64,000 bases of DNA, from positions 16,340 through 80,339 of the forward strand of contig MNCI01021446.1 of assembly GCA_015680685.1 (NCBI GenBank), written 5' to 3'. Under the pieces are notes generated by a model, which was given only the letters and a program-made list of their open reading frames with translations, had not been told where the DNA came from and searched no databases. Source of the stretch: Gnetum montanum. Taxonomy: Eukaryota > Streptophyta > Gnetopsida > Gnetales > Gnetaceae. The translations under genes and the position numbers were made by a program. Below are positions 11,330 to 21,635 of this stretch, one piece after another (the first letter of the stretch is position 1; the number at the start of each line of letters is the position of its first letter).

Positions 11330-14300
11330 AGGCATAGTATGACTTTAGTTACAAGTGGTTTACCAAATTGGTGAATTTATTGTTGTCATTGTCAACAAGC
11401 TTGAATGCTCAATTGCCATAGGCCTTAGTGACCAAGAAAGGCCCTTTCTAGTTGGAAAAGAATTTGTTTGTGGGTTCGTGAATGACCTTGAGGACTAGGT
11501 CCCCCTCCTTGATCTGGCATTGGATCTAATTATGATGGTGTTTCTGCCATTGCATTTGTTGGTACCAGTCGATTTGATTGAGTGTCTGCATGCACTCTTC
11601 CTCTATTAAGTGGAGGTCTATGGTTCTCAACTTGTCATTTTAAGCCTCATCGATGAAGCTTGAGAGGATTACATGGAGTGACTGGACCTACAATTCAAGA
11701 GGCAAAATGGCTTCAGATCCATAAACCAAGTTGTATGGAATCTTACCTAGTGTAGTTCTTCATGCCATGTGATAGGCCCAGAGTGCATAGATCAGTTGCT
11801 CATGCCATTGTTGTTTGCTATTACAAAGAATCTTCCCTAGAAGATTGATGATGACTTTGTTTATGGCCTCTGCTTGGCCATTTACCTACGAGTAGCGGGG
11901 TGAAGAAAAGGAATGTTTAATTCCAAAGTGCTCACAAAAGGATTTAGTGTCAGCACTATTAAACTGTGGCCCATTGTTAGTGACTATACTCATGGATAGA
12001 CCAAAATGGGATACTATGTTGTTAGGTATGAATTTCCAAACCTACTATGATGTTGTCCTCCTAAGGGGAATATCTTTGACCCACTTTGTGAAATACTCAG
12101 TGGTGATTATGATGAAGTTATGCCCCATGGAGGACATAGGGGTTATCAATGTTATGATGTCCAACCCCCAGCATTGGAATGGCCATGTGATTTGCATTGT
12201 TTACAGCTCAATAGGTGGCATGTGCATGAGGTTACCATGTCATTGACACGTGTCACACATTTTAACCTTGAAGACACAATCACACTCCATGTAAGGCCAA
12301 TAGTAGCCTAAGAATCTTATTTTTACCACGATTGCCCTAGGTCCTATGTGGCCTTTATAGAGTCCCTTATGGGCTTGTTCCATGATCGTCAATGCCTCGT
12401 TATCACTAATGCATGTTGATAGTATGCCATCATAGGATCATTAACATAATGTCTTATCTCCTATAATGACGTACTACAACGATGAATTTTGCACTGCATC
12501 TTTTTGAGCAGTGGTTAGATGTTGCGGAGGTTTACCTCATAGAAGGTATGACTTGATATCATCATACCACTCTATTATGTGGGTTGTGCTTACTGTGGCT
12601 ATGGATGTAATTTTTGTTGTTTATGTGATAAACATAGTGCAAGTGGCCACTATGGTGGGAAATGCACAAAACATTTCTAGGACAATGCTTAAGGCTAATG
12701 TAGCTAATGCATCGACATACTATACATCAGCAATTGCAAATTGCTTGAGAAAGTGCTTTGCTAGGTCATAGTAAGGTTTCAAGTGCTAATCTTTGCAAGC
12801 ATAAACCTCTATGACTTAGTTGATGACTAGCTAAGAATCACCTCAAATTGCTAGGTGTTATATTCCTAGGTCACAAGCTACTAAGATTCCTCGGAGGAGA
12901 CCTTCATACTACGCTATGTTGTTAGTACACGGAAATGCAAAATGATATGAGAAGGATCAAATCTCCTTAGAGGGGAACATGATTATGGCAGCGACACTAC
13001 TCCCTTGGGAGGTTGAAGCACCATCAAAGTGCAGAAGTATCTCAAAGTTATTAGGCACTTTTCTTATGCTAGTGACATGCTTGTTTGAAAATTCTAGATC
13101 TATTGTTGCTTGGTCATTAACCAGGGAAGTGGTAAGTTATGCGACTATTGCTTGACCCTTTGTCAATGCATGTGCAATGTAATGCAAGTTAAAACTCCAC
13201 AGTTATCACTTTCCAACATGTAATGTGACTACTCTTGTAAATGTTCATTGTAATGGCTTGAAGTACATTGCTCTTGTAGATGATGTTTACCTAGCTATGG
13301 AAAAGATAATGCCTCCATTTCTTAAGTGCAAAGACTAAGGTGAGGTAAGTCTTTTCCACATCATTGTATTTTTTTTCATAGGCAACTAATGCATGGCCTA
13401 GGTAGTACATAGAGTCCTATGTACCATCGTTCTACTTTTGGTAAAGTAGAAAAATGATGGACGCATCTAAGGTAGCAAGGTAGATGTAAAATGGTTTATC
13501 TCCTTGCAGAGGGTAGACAGTTGGAAGTTGAGCCAGCTCTTGTTTGAGGTTGTCAAATGCCTCTTGGCATTGAGGTGTCCACTCAAAGTGGATCCCCTTT
13601 TTGAGCAAGTGTTGTAGTGGCTACAGCTTGTTAGTCAACAATGCGATAAAATGTCATATGAATTGCAATCTACCCTGTAACCATCGTAGCTCCTTAAGGT
13701 TAGCTAGTGGTGCTAAGTTGATAATGGCCTTAACCTTATTAGGGTCTATGCGTATGCTTGCTTTGGATACTATGAAACCTAGCATGTGGCTTGTCTTGAC
13801 ATTGAAGATACATTTCTTAGGATTTAGCCTAAGTTCATGCTTTAGACAACATTTGAGCACAAGGTCTAAATAATCTACATGATTGTGTGATGTCTTGGAT
13901 TTAATTGCTATATCGTCAATGTAATCATTGAGCATACCCAACAAGTAATTGCTAAAGATGTATGTCATGGCTCATTGATAAGTTGCTCATGTGTTCTTGA
14001 GTCTAAAGGGCATCATGATGTACAAAAATGTACCCCAAGGAGTCATGAAGGTAGTACTAAGCTAGTGCATTGGGTTAATGCAAATCTGGTTGTACCCCAA
14101 GAACCCATCCATGAAGGACAACAAGGCATGGCCAACCATATTATTGAGCAATTAATCAATACTAGGCAATGGGAAGTTATCTTTAATGGTCACCTTGTTG
14201 AGGTCTTGGATGTCTATGAAAATGCATATACTCCCATTTTTCTTAGGTACAATAATGATGTTAGAGACCTAGTCAACATAATCAATAGCCTGGATAAAAC

Positions 14301-14787
14301 TAGCTTTGTAAAGCTTGGTGATTTCATCGCAGATTGACAATGCCACCTTAGGCCTAACCTTAAGGGCTTTTTGTTTAATTGGTTTTATTATGGGATTGAG
14401 AATTATGTTGTGTTGCACTATGTGAGGATCTAGGCCTAGCATGTCTTCATAAGATCATGCGAATTTCTTGATGTTATTGTTAAGCACTCTTGTAATGCTT
14501 TGGACATGTTGAGGCTCTAACAAAGCACTAAGTTTCAATGTTTTTACCTTGCCCTTGGATTTTGCTATAGGGACTTCAACAAGGGGATCCTTAATGACAT
14601 CACCTGCCTCTAGATCTAAAGCTTTAACTAGATGGTCTAGTTAGCCTAGCGATGCCTCTAGAGATGTTATGTATTCATCATAGGCTATAGGCTCAAGGTC
14701 TAGGAATTGAGGATCGATGCATCACATGAGATCACCATGGGGCTTGGTAAGGACCAAAGGTGAATGAATATGCTCATATGTAGACAT
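11330..14787 (-). pseudogene. pol: pol: reverse transcriptase, RNase H, integrase (E3)
   Basis: Minus strand, ATG at 14787-14785. A linker (14785-14380) is followed by RT with blocks VPKKNGSI (about 14265), FPLPSID (about 14190), LSFMDGFLGYNQ (about 14120), WGTFLYIMMPF (about 14040), the catalytic YIDD at 13912-13923, and LRLNPKKC (about 13830). RNase H remains run from about 13600 to 13150 (EAFDNLKQEL, YEKKYNDVEKTYL). Integrase follows from about 12350: CDTCQ of the zinc-binding part (about 12250), the core with WGLDIIT (about 12165), TNNGPQF (about 11965) where the usual SDNG Asp is Asn, and NGQAEAINK with the catalytic Glu (about 11875). The C-terminal part ends near 11370. Frameshifts and stops throughout. 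Integrase wording is closest to the Tat/RIRE2 group. Confidence 0.88.
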
Positions 14788-14808
14788 GTTGTGAATCTTG
14801 AAATGATC

Positions 14809-14836
14809 CTACAAAAGCAACTAGAAAAATGTCAAG
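14809..14836 (-). promoter_or_regulatory. Possible 3' splice acceptor ahead of pol start
   Basis: On the element strand, about 22 bases before the pol ATG, a pyrimidine-rich tract (ATTTTTCTAGTTGCTTTTGTAG) ends in AG at 14810-14809. Ogre elements are known to splice out an intron between protease and RT. A similar event here would remove the accessory gene and join gag-pro to pol. This is inference from position and base content only. Confidence 0.3.
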
Positions 14837-14929
14837 ACGCACCTGTCTTAATAAGAGCAATATGCATAGTTAAAATAAAACAATACAAATAAATTTTCCT
14901 AAGTGTAAAAATGTGGTTTCAAATGCAAG

Positions 14930-15125
14930 GGATGTGTAGATTGGTTTTGGGCCTTGGTGAGCCATGAGGTTGCTAGTTTAAGGTCTTAGCAGACTACAAA
15001 ACACCAGTTTAAGGTCTTGGCAGACCATTGGATGCCAGTTCAACATCATAGAAAATGATTATGTGCTAATTTAATGTTTTAGCAAATAGTTATGTGCCAA
15101 TTTAATGTTTTAGCGAATGGTTAGA
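14930..15125 (+). repeat. Hairpin array, GGTCT/AGACC type (E3), between pol and accessory gene
   Basis: About six units. The two clearest read CTAGTTTAAGGTCTTAGCAGACTAC and CCAGTTTAAGGTCTTGGCAGACC in form: leader AGTTTAA, stem GGTCT, loop TAGC or TGGC, stem AGACT or AGACC (14970-15025). Later units are decayed (AATTTAATGTTTTAGC). The first unit (14942-14962) has GGGCCTTGGTGAGCC, a GGCC variant. The array is in the same orientation as the other E3 arrays, that is on the accessory-gene strand. Confidence 0.7.
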
Positions 15126-17112
15126 CATGCCAAATGCATCGTACTGGATTAGACAACAAAAAAAAAAATTAAAATTTTCTAAGTCTGAAGACTACCAAGA
15201 AAATGAAAATTTTTTCTACCTCTAGAGACTATGCTCAACACTACTAAGTGTAGCAATGGATAGGTAAAAATTTAAGTGGTCCCCAGGGGTATAAAATTCC
15301 ATTATATCATTGGTAAATTTTTCATTATTAAAAGGTAAAATCAAACTTTCAAAGCATAGCGTGGTTGTAAGAGCATAGTTTGCCAACAATGTCACATGAA
15401 CATGGATGCTAGCAGCCTAGCCTAACTAATATGGAGGAGGGATAGCAAGTCTTAGAGTGCCTACCATGGGCACATGTGGAGGAGAGGAGGGCACTATTGA
15501 CTACTAGGTACGTTGCTACACTTGCCTCTTTTGCATTGCTTTTTGTCCCCTTTGGGTTTTCACACTTAGGAATTTTTGGGGTTTTGGGGTTTTATTGGCC
15601 TACTATGGTAGGGATCATCATTGTCATGGCCATTGTGGCCAGCACGATAGGGAAGGAAACTTGCATGATGTAGAGGGTTTTTTGGTTTGTTTATTTTCTC
15701 TTTCTAAAGGTTTTGACAAGTTTTTTGGTGTAGGGTGTGGGTGCTCAACCGTGGCCATGGCTATTGTGACAGTGGGCACAACCATGGGGGATAAGGGTCG
15801 TAGGCTCATGCACGTGGGTAGGGCAGGGGGTTTATTAAGCATGGGGGGTGTAGAAACATGGCATAGGGGTAAAGGTTTTTTGTTGCAATTTGAAGGCAAG
15901 GGTTTGCATTGTGGTAACCATGGCTACCGTAGTAGTCAATGTGGCTACCAAGAACGGGTTTGAGGGTAATAGAGCAAGACAAGGAGTTCAGGTTGTAATA
16001 GTCGCAGTGACTATGATGGTGGGAATAGCCATAGGAATGATTAGGTCAATAGATCTAGGTGTTGGCAATAGCCCTAGGACTACTGCCTACAAAGCCAAAG
16101 CTCAACAAGCCACCACCACAGTTTCTCTATGTGCCCCCCACTTTTTTGTTGTTTACCATGCGCAAGGTAGAGGCGGTAATGCTTGCAGCTACCATAGGCA
16201 GTTATCATGAGGTAGGGGTGCTGCTAAGAACCACTATGGTTACTATTTTTAGGCATTTATGTGGGGTCTAAGGCTACAATGAAGGCCAATTGGTAGGCCG
16301 TGGTGCAGAGAAGTGGCGGTGATGGGTTGCCCTCTATGTAGTAGGGGCAAGGGTTTGAGAGTTGTCACTGCTTGTGAAGCAGAGTGCACAATGGGGGCCA
16401 TGGTAAAGCATGGGATAGGGTAGTGCCATGAGGCATGGTGATGCAGCCATTGTGATAGGGGCCATGATGGTAGAAGACATAGGGACACGATGTAGGTAGT
16501 TGATTTTGGAAAAAAATCATCATTTTGGGGCTCTGATCCCAAGGAGCGTAGCCAACAATCGAGATTGTTTCTTTGAGAAATTTTATTTTGTTTTATAGGG
16601 TTACACTCCCCAAGAGCATAGTCGATAGTTAAATTTTTTTTGAAAATTCTTTGAATTTTTGGGGGCTACGTTCATTGTTAATGTAGCCCAAAGTTAGTGT
16701 AGCTCGGAGTTAGAGTTTTTTGTGACTGCTCCAAACTACACTACCCAGAATTAGAAAAATTTGAAAAAATTTGCTGAATGTAAAAATGCCAACAATGTTA
16801 AGGGTGTGATAATGTCCAACTTATGAATCGAAACAATGCTGGATTGCTAAAATGTGCAAGCTTAGACAATGCAAAATGTTCCAACATACAAAACTAAATG
16901 CTAACACTATGCTAAACATGTTGTACCCTAGTGAGTACTAGGCACATCAAATGTATATGTTGACATCTTATACTAGTGGGGCCTAGGGGATCCTAGGATA
17001 TTTTTCTTAAGTTATGCTATGTTATGTTAATTTTTGCTAAATATGAACTAATGAATTTTTGTCAAAATGCATCCATTATATACTAACACTGCATTCATTT
17101 TTTGCCTTGTAG
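15126..17112 (+). other. Region upstream of accessory gene, no firm gene
   Basis: AT-rich to about 15400, then relatively GC-rich (about 15450-16500) with repeated GTGGCCATGG / GCCATTGTG words that could encode a Gly/His/Cys-rich chain in pieces (15595-15963 is the longest open stretch). I find no family match and no second copy to support it. From about 16540 come words such as GAGCGTAGCCAACAATCG and GGGGCTACGTTCATTG that recall the family's LTR palindromes. 16800-17112 is A/T-rich and ends in a splice-acceptor-like TTTTGCCTTGTAG, so it may be an intron of the accessory gene. Confidence 0.35.
15290..15297 (+). promoter_or_regulatory. TATA-like box, candidate promoter of accessory gene
   Basis: TATAAAAT after a GC-rich CCCCAGGGG, on the accessory-gene strand, between the left hairpin array and the first candidate exons. 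Nothing beyond position and motif supports promoter activity. Confidence 0.25.
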
Positions 17113-20100
17113 TTGCAAAGGTTCATGTCCAATGAACCCATGACTAATGATGGACAAGTAGGTGGTTTAAGGTGAGGCCTTAGGGGTACTCATCCCCTAG
17201 CTAGGATCTGGGGCATGCTAGAGTTCTCTTCTTATAATAAGGGAAAAACCTTCTTTGTTACTATGCATGTACATACCATGTTCTAGAATCCACCTAGAAC
17301 TGTAACTATGACGGAAGTGAAGTATTCATGTTTTTGTATTATGTTCCATTACTATTGGCCATGCTAGATTTGCTAACTACTAATTACTCATGTTTGATGC
17401 TAGTTTTAAAGTTCATGATGAGGGGCTCCATGAAGAACTTGGGGCTCTTGCCTTAACCTGCACTACCCTAGAGGTGTTCTCCTCTAGTTCAAACTTTTGA
17501 GAGGTTGTGATTGAGAAGGTGGGAGACGACTTAAAGAGCTATCCTACAAGGTACCCAAAGGCATTTGAGCAGTGCAAGACCTATGATTGGCTCAATGAGG
17601 GATGGACTAGTGGCAAGCCCAACTTTGAGGAGCAAGTTGTGCCACCACCTCCATTGAGTACACTGTTTGTTCTATGTAAGCAATTGTTATTTAGCTTGGC
17701 TTTTATGCTTACTCACATGCATGTGTTGATTCACCCTTGCATGATGCTAATGTTGTGTTTGCCTATGTTACAACTGTAGTTGCTTTAGGAGAGATGATAG
17801 TGGTCACCACTGGCTGCAACAAGGTAACCCTCATTATGAAGTATGATGATGTGGAGGGGGCACAACATAGGTTGTGCCATAAGGCCTCAAATGCATTAAC
17901 CAATCAGTTGTCACGTGTTGGATTGATGAACCTCTTCTTGGCCCTTAGCCTAAGCACTCTAGTGGTTGAGATGGTTACCATTATTGACTCCTTCAGAAAT
18001 GACGCTTGTCGCTTTGTCACCCGCATGCATGAAGAGACGGTGGTCCTGGACCTCAGTGATGCCTTCTCTATGAACTTCTTTGGCCTCCCCTCTAAAGGCC
18101 CATTAGACATTCACAAGGCCAACAGAGAGGTAGACCACAAAGAAGAGATTGAGTGGTTGGGAGCCACTCAATCTTACAAAGGCATCATGGTTAAGAAAGT
18201 GCATGTGCCTAAGGTCTAAGAGCTCTACCTTCTTTTCTGTATCCATTTATTTTTGAACCTACTCTCCCAAGGAAAAATCCTTAAGGTAGAGCAAGCACAA
18301 GTGATGAGAGAGGTTCTGAAGGAGGGCACCAGAGTTAACTAGGCCTCCTTCATCATCGTCGGACTACAAGTAAAGATTACTAGGCTTTGCTACAACATGC
18401 AAGTGAGGTCTCATGTCCACTTCACATTCTTCACAGCGTATTTGTGAAGGTTCATGGAGTTCTTGGTGATCCGGGATAGTAGGCATTGGGTTGTGCAAGA
18501 TTGCAAACAACTATCCAAGCCTTGGGTTAGGTACTTATTTGTAACTACTTGTATGCAGGACCCCCTAGAGGGGATTGATGAGTTGTACTTAGTTATGATG
18601 AAGGATCATTTGAGGAGGTCATGGTCATACTATTCTCATAATAGCATAGATGAGTACCCCCTAATGGTCATTAGGATGCGAGCAAGGCCAACTAGTACAT
18701 TGCAGAGATGGTGGGGCCTTCCAAGATGAAACTCAATAGGCCACATCTAGTAGAGGAGGCTACCCCTATGGTTACATAGGAGGGCATAAAAAAGATTTGC
18801 CTTAAGATACCCACCTTCTACTTAGTGGTTGTAGGTTTGTGGACTTATATTGGATGTATTTTTTAATATTTTTTTTTCATATGTATAAGTTTTATGTTTT
18901 CCTACTATGTTATCTTAATTCTACTATGCTACATTTGTGAGTTAGATAAGAGGGCTGCTAAAGAAGTAGCAGCAACGACAATAGCAGAGATGGCTCCTCC
19001 CCAAGTTGAAGAGGAGGAAGCATGCAGAGAGGAGCTACCCAAGGTCACAAAGACCTTCCAATAGTTTAATGTAGAGGGGCTATTCCACCTTGAGGGTGAT
19101 TTTACTAGCCTCTTCGATAATGTGTAGCCGAGAGATCCTCCTGCACTGACACTTGAGGGCTTACTAGGTGAGTGCTTTAAATTGCCATTTGTTTTACTCT
19201 TTGCTCTTTGTGTTTTTGGCTATTTAACTATTGCTAAGTATTGTGTTGCACTGAATTATAGTCTTAGATGTCCTTGCTAGTGATCCATTGTCGATGCCTA
19301 CCCACCACATGAAGCCATGGCTAGAGATGCCAAATAAATTTTCCTTCATGGAAGGCATTGTAGATGATATAGTGGACCACATACAACAGGCATATCCCAA
19401 GCTTGGTATGTATGTTGTTTTTTTGCTTCAACTGCTTTACTAGTTTCATGCTTATTCTATGGCTAATGTTGATTTGCTTATTATATGCCAACAAGTTGTA
19501 AGCTCCATTGCGATTTGAACTAGGTGGCCAAGGTGAATTCCATCCTTCAATACCCTCCTGAAGTGGATTAAGTGCCTTGTCATGTGTATGAGGTAGTTAG
19601 CAAGTACATGATTTCCAGTGCAAAGGTATTATGGACCTGAAAGCACTTGAATGAGTACCTATGGAAACACATGCATTAATTTCAGGATACTATGACAAGC
19701 TAGAACAAGAAGATTAGGGACATTTAGTCTCATTATGATTTCTTATCAACTCAAGAACAAGAAGATAGTACCTGGAAGACCATAGAGATCGATTATGCCA
19801 GGTACTGGTTGATGATCCAGGGCAAAAATGAGGTCACCCAAGAGATTATTGAGTAGAGATTTTATATGGATCTACTCGGGCAAAAGAGCTAGGGGTGGAA
19901 GAGTTTCAGCACTAAGGTGTGTAAGTGGGGGCACATGCACAAGGACTACATGCACCACTACAAGCGTGATGAGACGCATATTTGCAGAAACTCAAAGAAA
20001 AGTCCATCAAAGCTTGCTACCTTGAGTTATTTGTTTAGGCAATTGACGAGAGGTGGGCCTTTGAGCTATTCACTTAGTACATAGTGTTAGTGGGTCCCTG

Positions 20101-20189
20101 GAGTGAAATATTACAATGCATTTAGGGGAAACATCTACCATCACCTTGGCAATGTAGCTACCCACATGGACCATCGTGGATGAGAAAAA
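17113..20189 (+). pseudogene. Accessory antisense gene, main part (E3 copy), unknown function
   Basis: I do not recognise the protein. It looks like a multi-exon gene on the strand opposite to E3. Acceptors are AG at 17111-17112 and 17402-17403 (branch-like TGCTAAC at 17371). An exon runs to 17675, with an intron 17676-17779 (GTAAGC to TGTAG), then an exon 17780-18219 with DLSDAFSMNFFGLPSKGP near its middle. Further coding-like stretches are 18275-18729 and about 18950-19167. Introns 19168-19261 (GTGAGT to TATAG) and 19406-19502 follow, then 19503-20189. Exon blocks after 19262 match E1's copy, including the same intron position after DPEV/YPKL. In-frame stops are present. E2 interrupts it at 20189; the last part resumes at 28048. 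Confidence 0.6.
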
Positions 20190-21316
20190 TGAAACACCAC
20201 AAAATTTTAGGTCTCGGCATCTCGACTACAGATTTTTCTAAGTGTAAGAGTGATGGCACTTTTTGCACCCTACTACGCTATGTAGCGTAGCGCTACAGTG
20301 TAGCATAGCACTATAGTGCGTATCGTAGTGCTACAGTGTAACAACCTATTACGCTGCGTAGCATAGTCTTAGAATGGTGGCACTTTCTAGACCTTGCTAC
20401 ACTATGTAGTGTAGTGTAGCCTAGCACAACACCAACTCCCAGATTTGCAAGATTTTTCTAAGTGTCAAAACAATGGCACTTTCTGCACCTTGCTACACTA
20501 TGTAGCATTGTGCAACATAGTGCTACAGTGCACAGCGTAGCGCTACAGTGCAATACTCGACACTACAGTGTGTAGCGTAGTGCTACAGTGCAATACTCAG
20601 TGCTATGGTACAGTGTAACGCTACAATGTAATGTCCACTGCACTGCCACGTGGCATCTGATCTGCATTTTGGGCTAACCCTAGCCCTATAAAAACCTCTA
20701 TACCCTCTTTTGAAAGGATGAGGAGAGAAAAAAAAGGGGGAAGCTTCAATTTCTTTACCGACAAGGCAGTTGGCATTTCCATTTAGGCATTTGACATTTT
20801 GACATCTTGGCACCTAGCTCGATGGGCGAATGAGACCCAGAGCATACCACACTGACCCAGTAGGCACAGTTTATCATAGTGAGCACCAAATTTCATAGCC
20901 CTATACCACCAAGGCTATGATTGTGTTCCTACTGTGCCTATTGTACACTCTGTATACCTATACCCCTTTGCTGGGGTAGTGCATCTTTCTATTCGAACTC
21001 TCTTTCTGTCTGATTACAACATTTTTTTGCATTATTAAACACTTAATCATGTCCACTATCTTGTTATGCTCTTTAGCATGTTTCTACTGCTGTGCACATT
21101 ATGTTTTCTTTTATTCTACCACCAGGTGTTCCTTTTAAAATCATTATTTACAAAAAGGGTTATTGTACATTAGTTAAGTTCATGTCTGATCGACTAGACT
21201 GTTTAGGGCACTCTAAATCCATTTTCTCTAGCACAGCCCTTACGCGGATTCGAGGTTAGGCTGTGCGCCTGAAGACCTCTAGGTGTTTCCAACCATCGAT
21301 GTTTTCTGTCGCTACA
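20190..21316 (+). repeat. 5' LTR of E2
   Basis: Starts TGAAACACCACAAAATTTTA, ends TTTTCTGTCGCTACA. U3 holds a palindrome array (20268-20640). The TATA box TATAAAAA is at 20687-20694 within CCTAGCCCTATAAAAACC, a context shared with the E1 and E3 LTRs. The segment after the TATA box matches the 3' LTR closely. Length 1127 bp; the 3' LTR is longer mainly because its palindrome array is longer. Confidence 0.9.
20268..20640. repeat. Palindrome array in U3 of E2 5' LTR
   Basis: Repeated short inverted words: CTACGCTATGTAGCGTAG (arms CTACGCTA/TAGCGTAG, 2-nt centre) at 20273-20290, GCTACAGTGTAGC (6-bp arms, 1-nt centre), and many CAGTGTGTAGCGTAGTGCTACAG-type variants. The phrase CACTTTCTGCACCTTGCTAC restarts the array two or three times. 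It lies just upstream of the TATA box. Confidence 0.8.
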
Positions 21317-21341
21317 GTTTTTGATTCTAGAAGGAGGGCCT
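21317..21341 (+). promoter_or_regulatory. Putative primer-binding site, E2
   Basis: Follows the LTR end directly: GTTTTTGATTCTAGAAGGAG. It matches the E1 site except that the expected TGG is TGA here, so the priming word seems mutated. Confidence 0.4.
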
Positions 21342-21635
21342 GAACCATTTTTTTCTACATTTTTGATGAGCACTTGGTCAAAACTCTAGATGTTCTAGAA
21401 GGCATAACAAATTCTCAAAGCATAGCAAGCTCTAGCATAGCGAGTGTAGCACCAGAGTGGGCCATTTTTAGCAGTTTTTACACTTGGCATTTTTTCTACA
21501 TTTTCATACTTACCATTTTTTTCTACATTTTTACACTTAGCCCTTTTTCTGCTACTGGCAGATTTAGTCATTTTTTTCTTTGTAGTTTTTAGAGTTGGCC
21601 ATTTTCTGTAGATAGCAACTCTCACAACCTGATCT
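21342..21635 (+). other. E2 leader with short repeats
   Basis: T-rich leader before gag. 21460-21605 has four or five repeats of ACACTTAGCCATTTTT-like words separated by CTACATTTT. E3 has the same words at 35285-35415 on its own strand, so the leader repeats are a family feature. Confidence 0.6.

Noticed and set aside
15476-15963. Membrane or Cys/His-rich protein genes on the plus strand
   Set aside because: Two overlapping open runs in different frames of a low-complexity block; no homology or second copy.
17737-18219. Independent 160-residue host gene
   Set aside because: Splice-like borders and continuation into blocks shared with E1 place it in the accessory gene.
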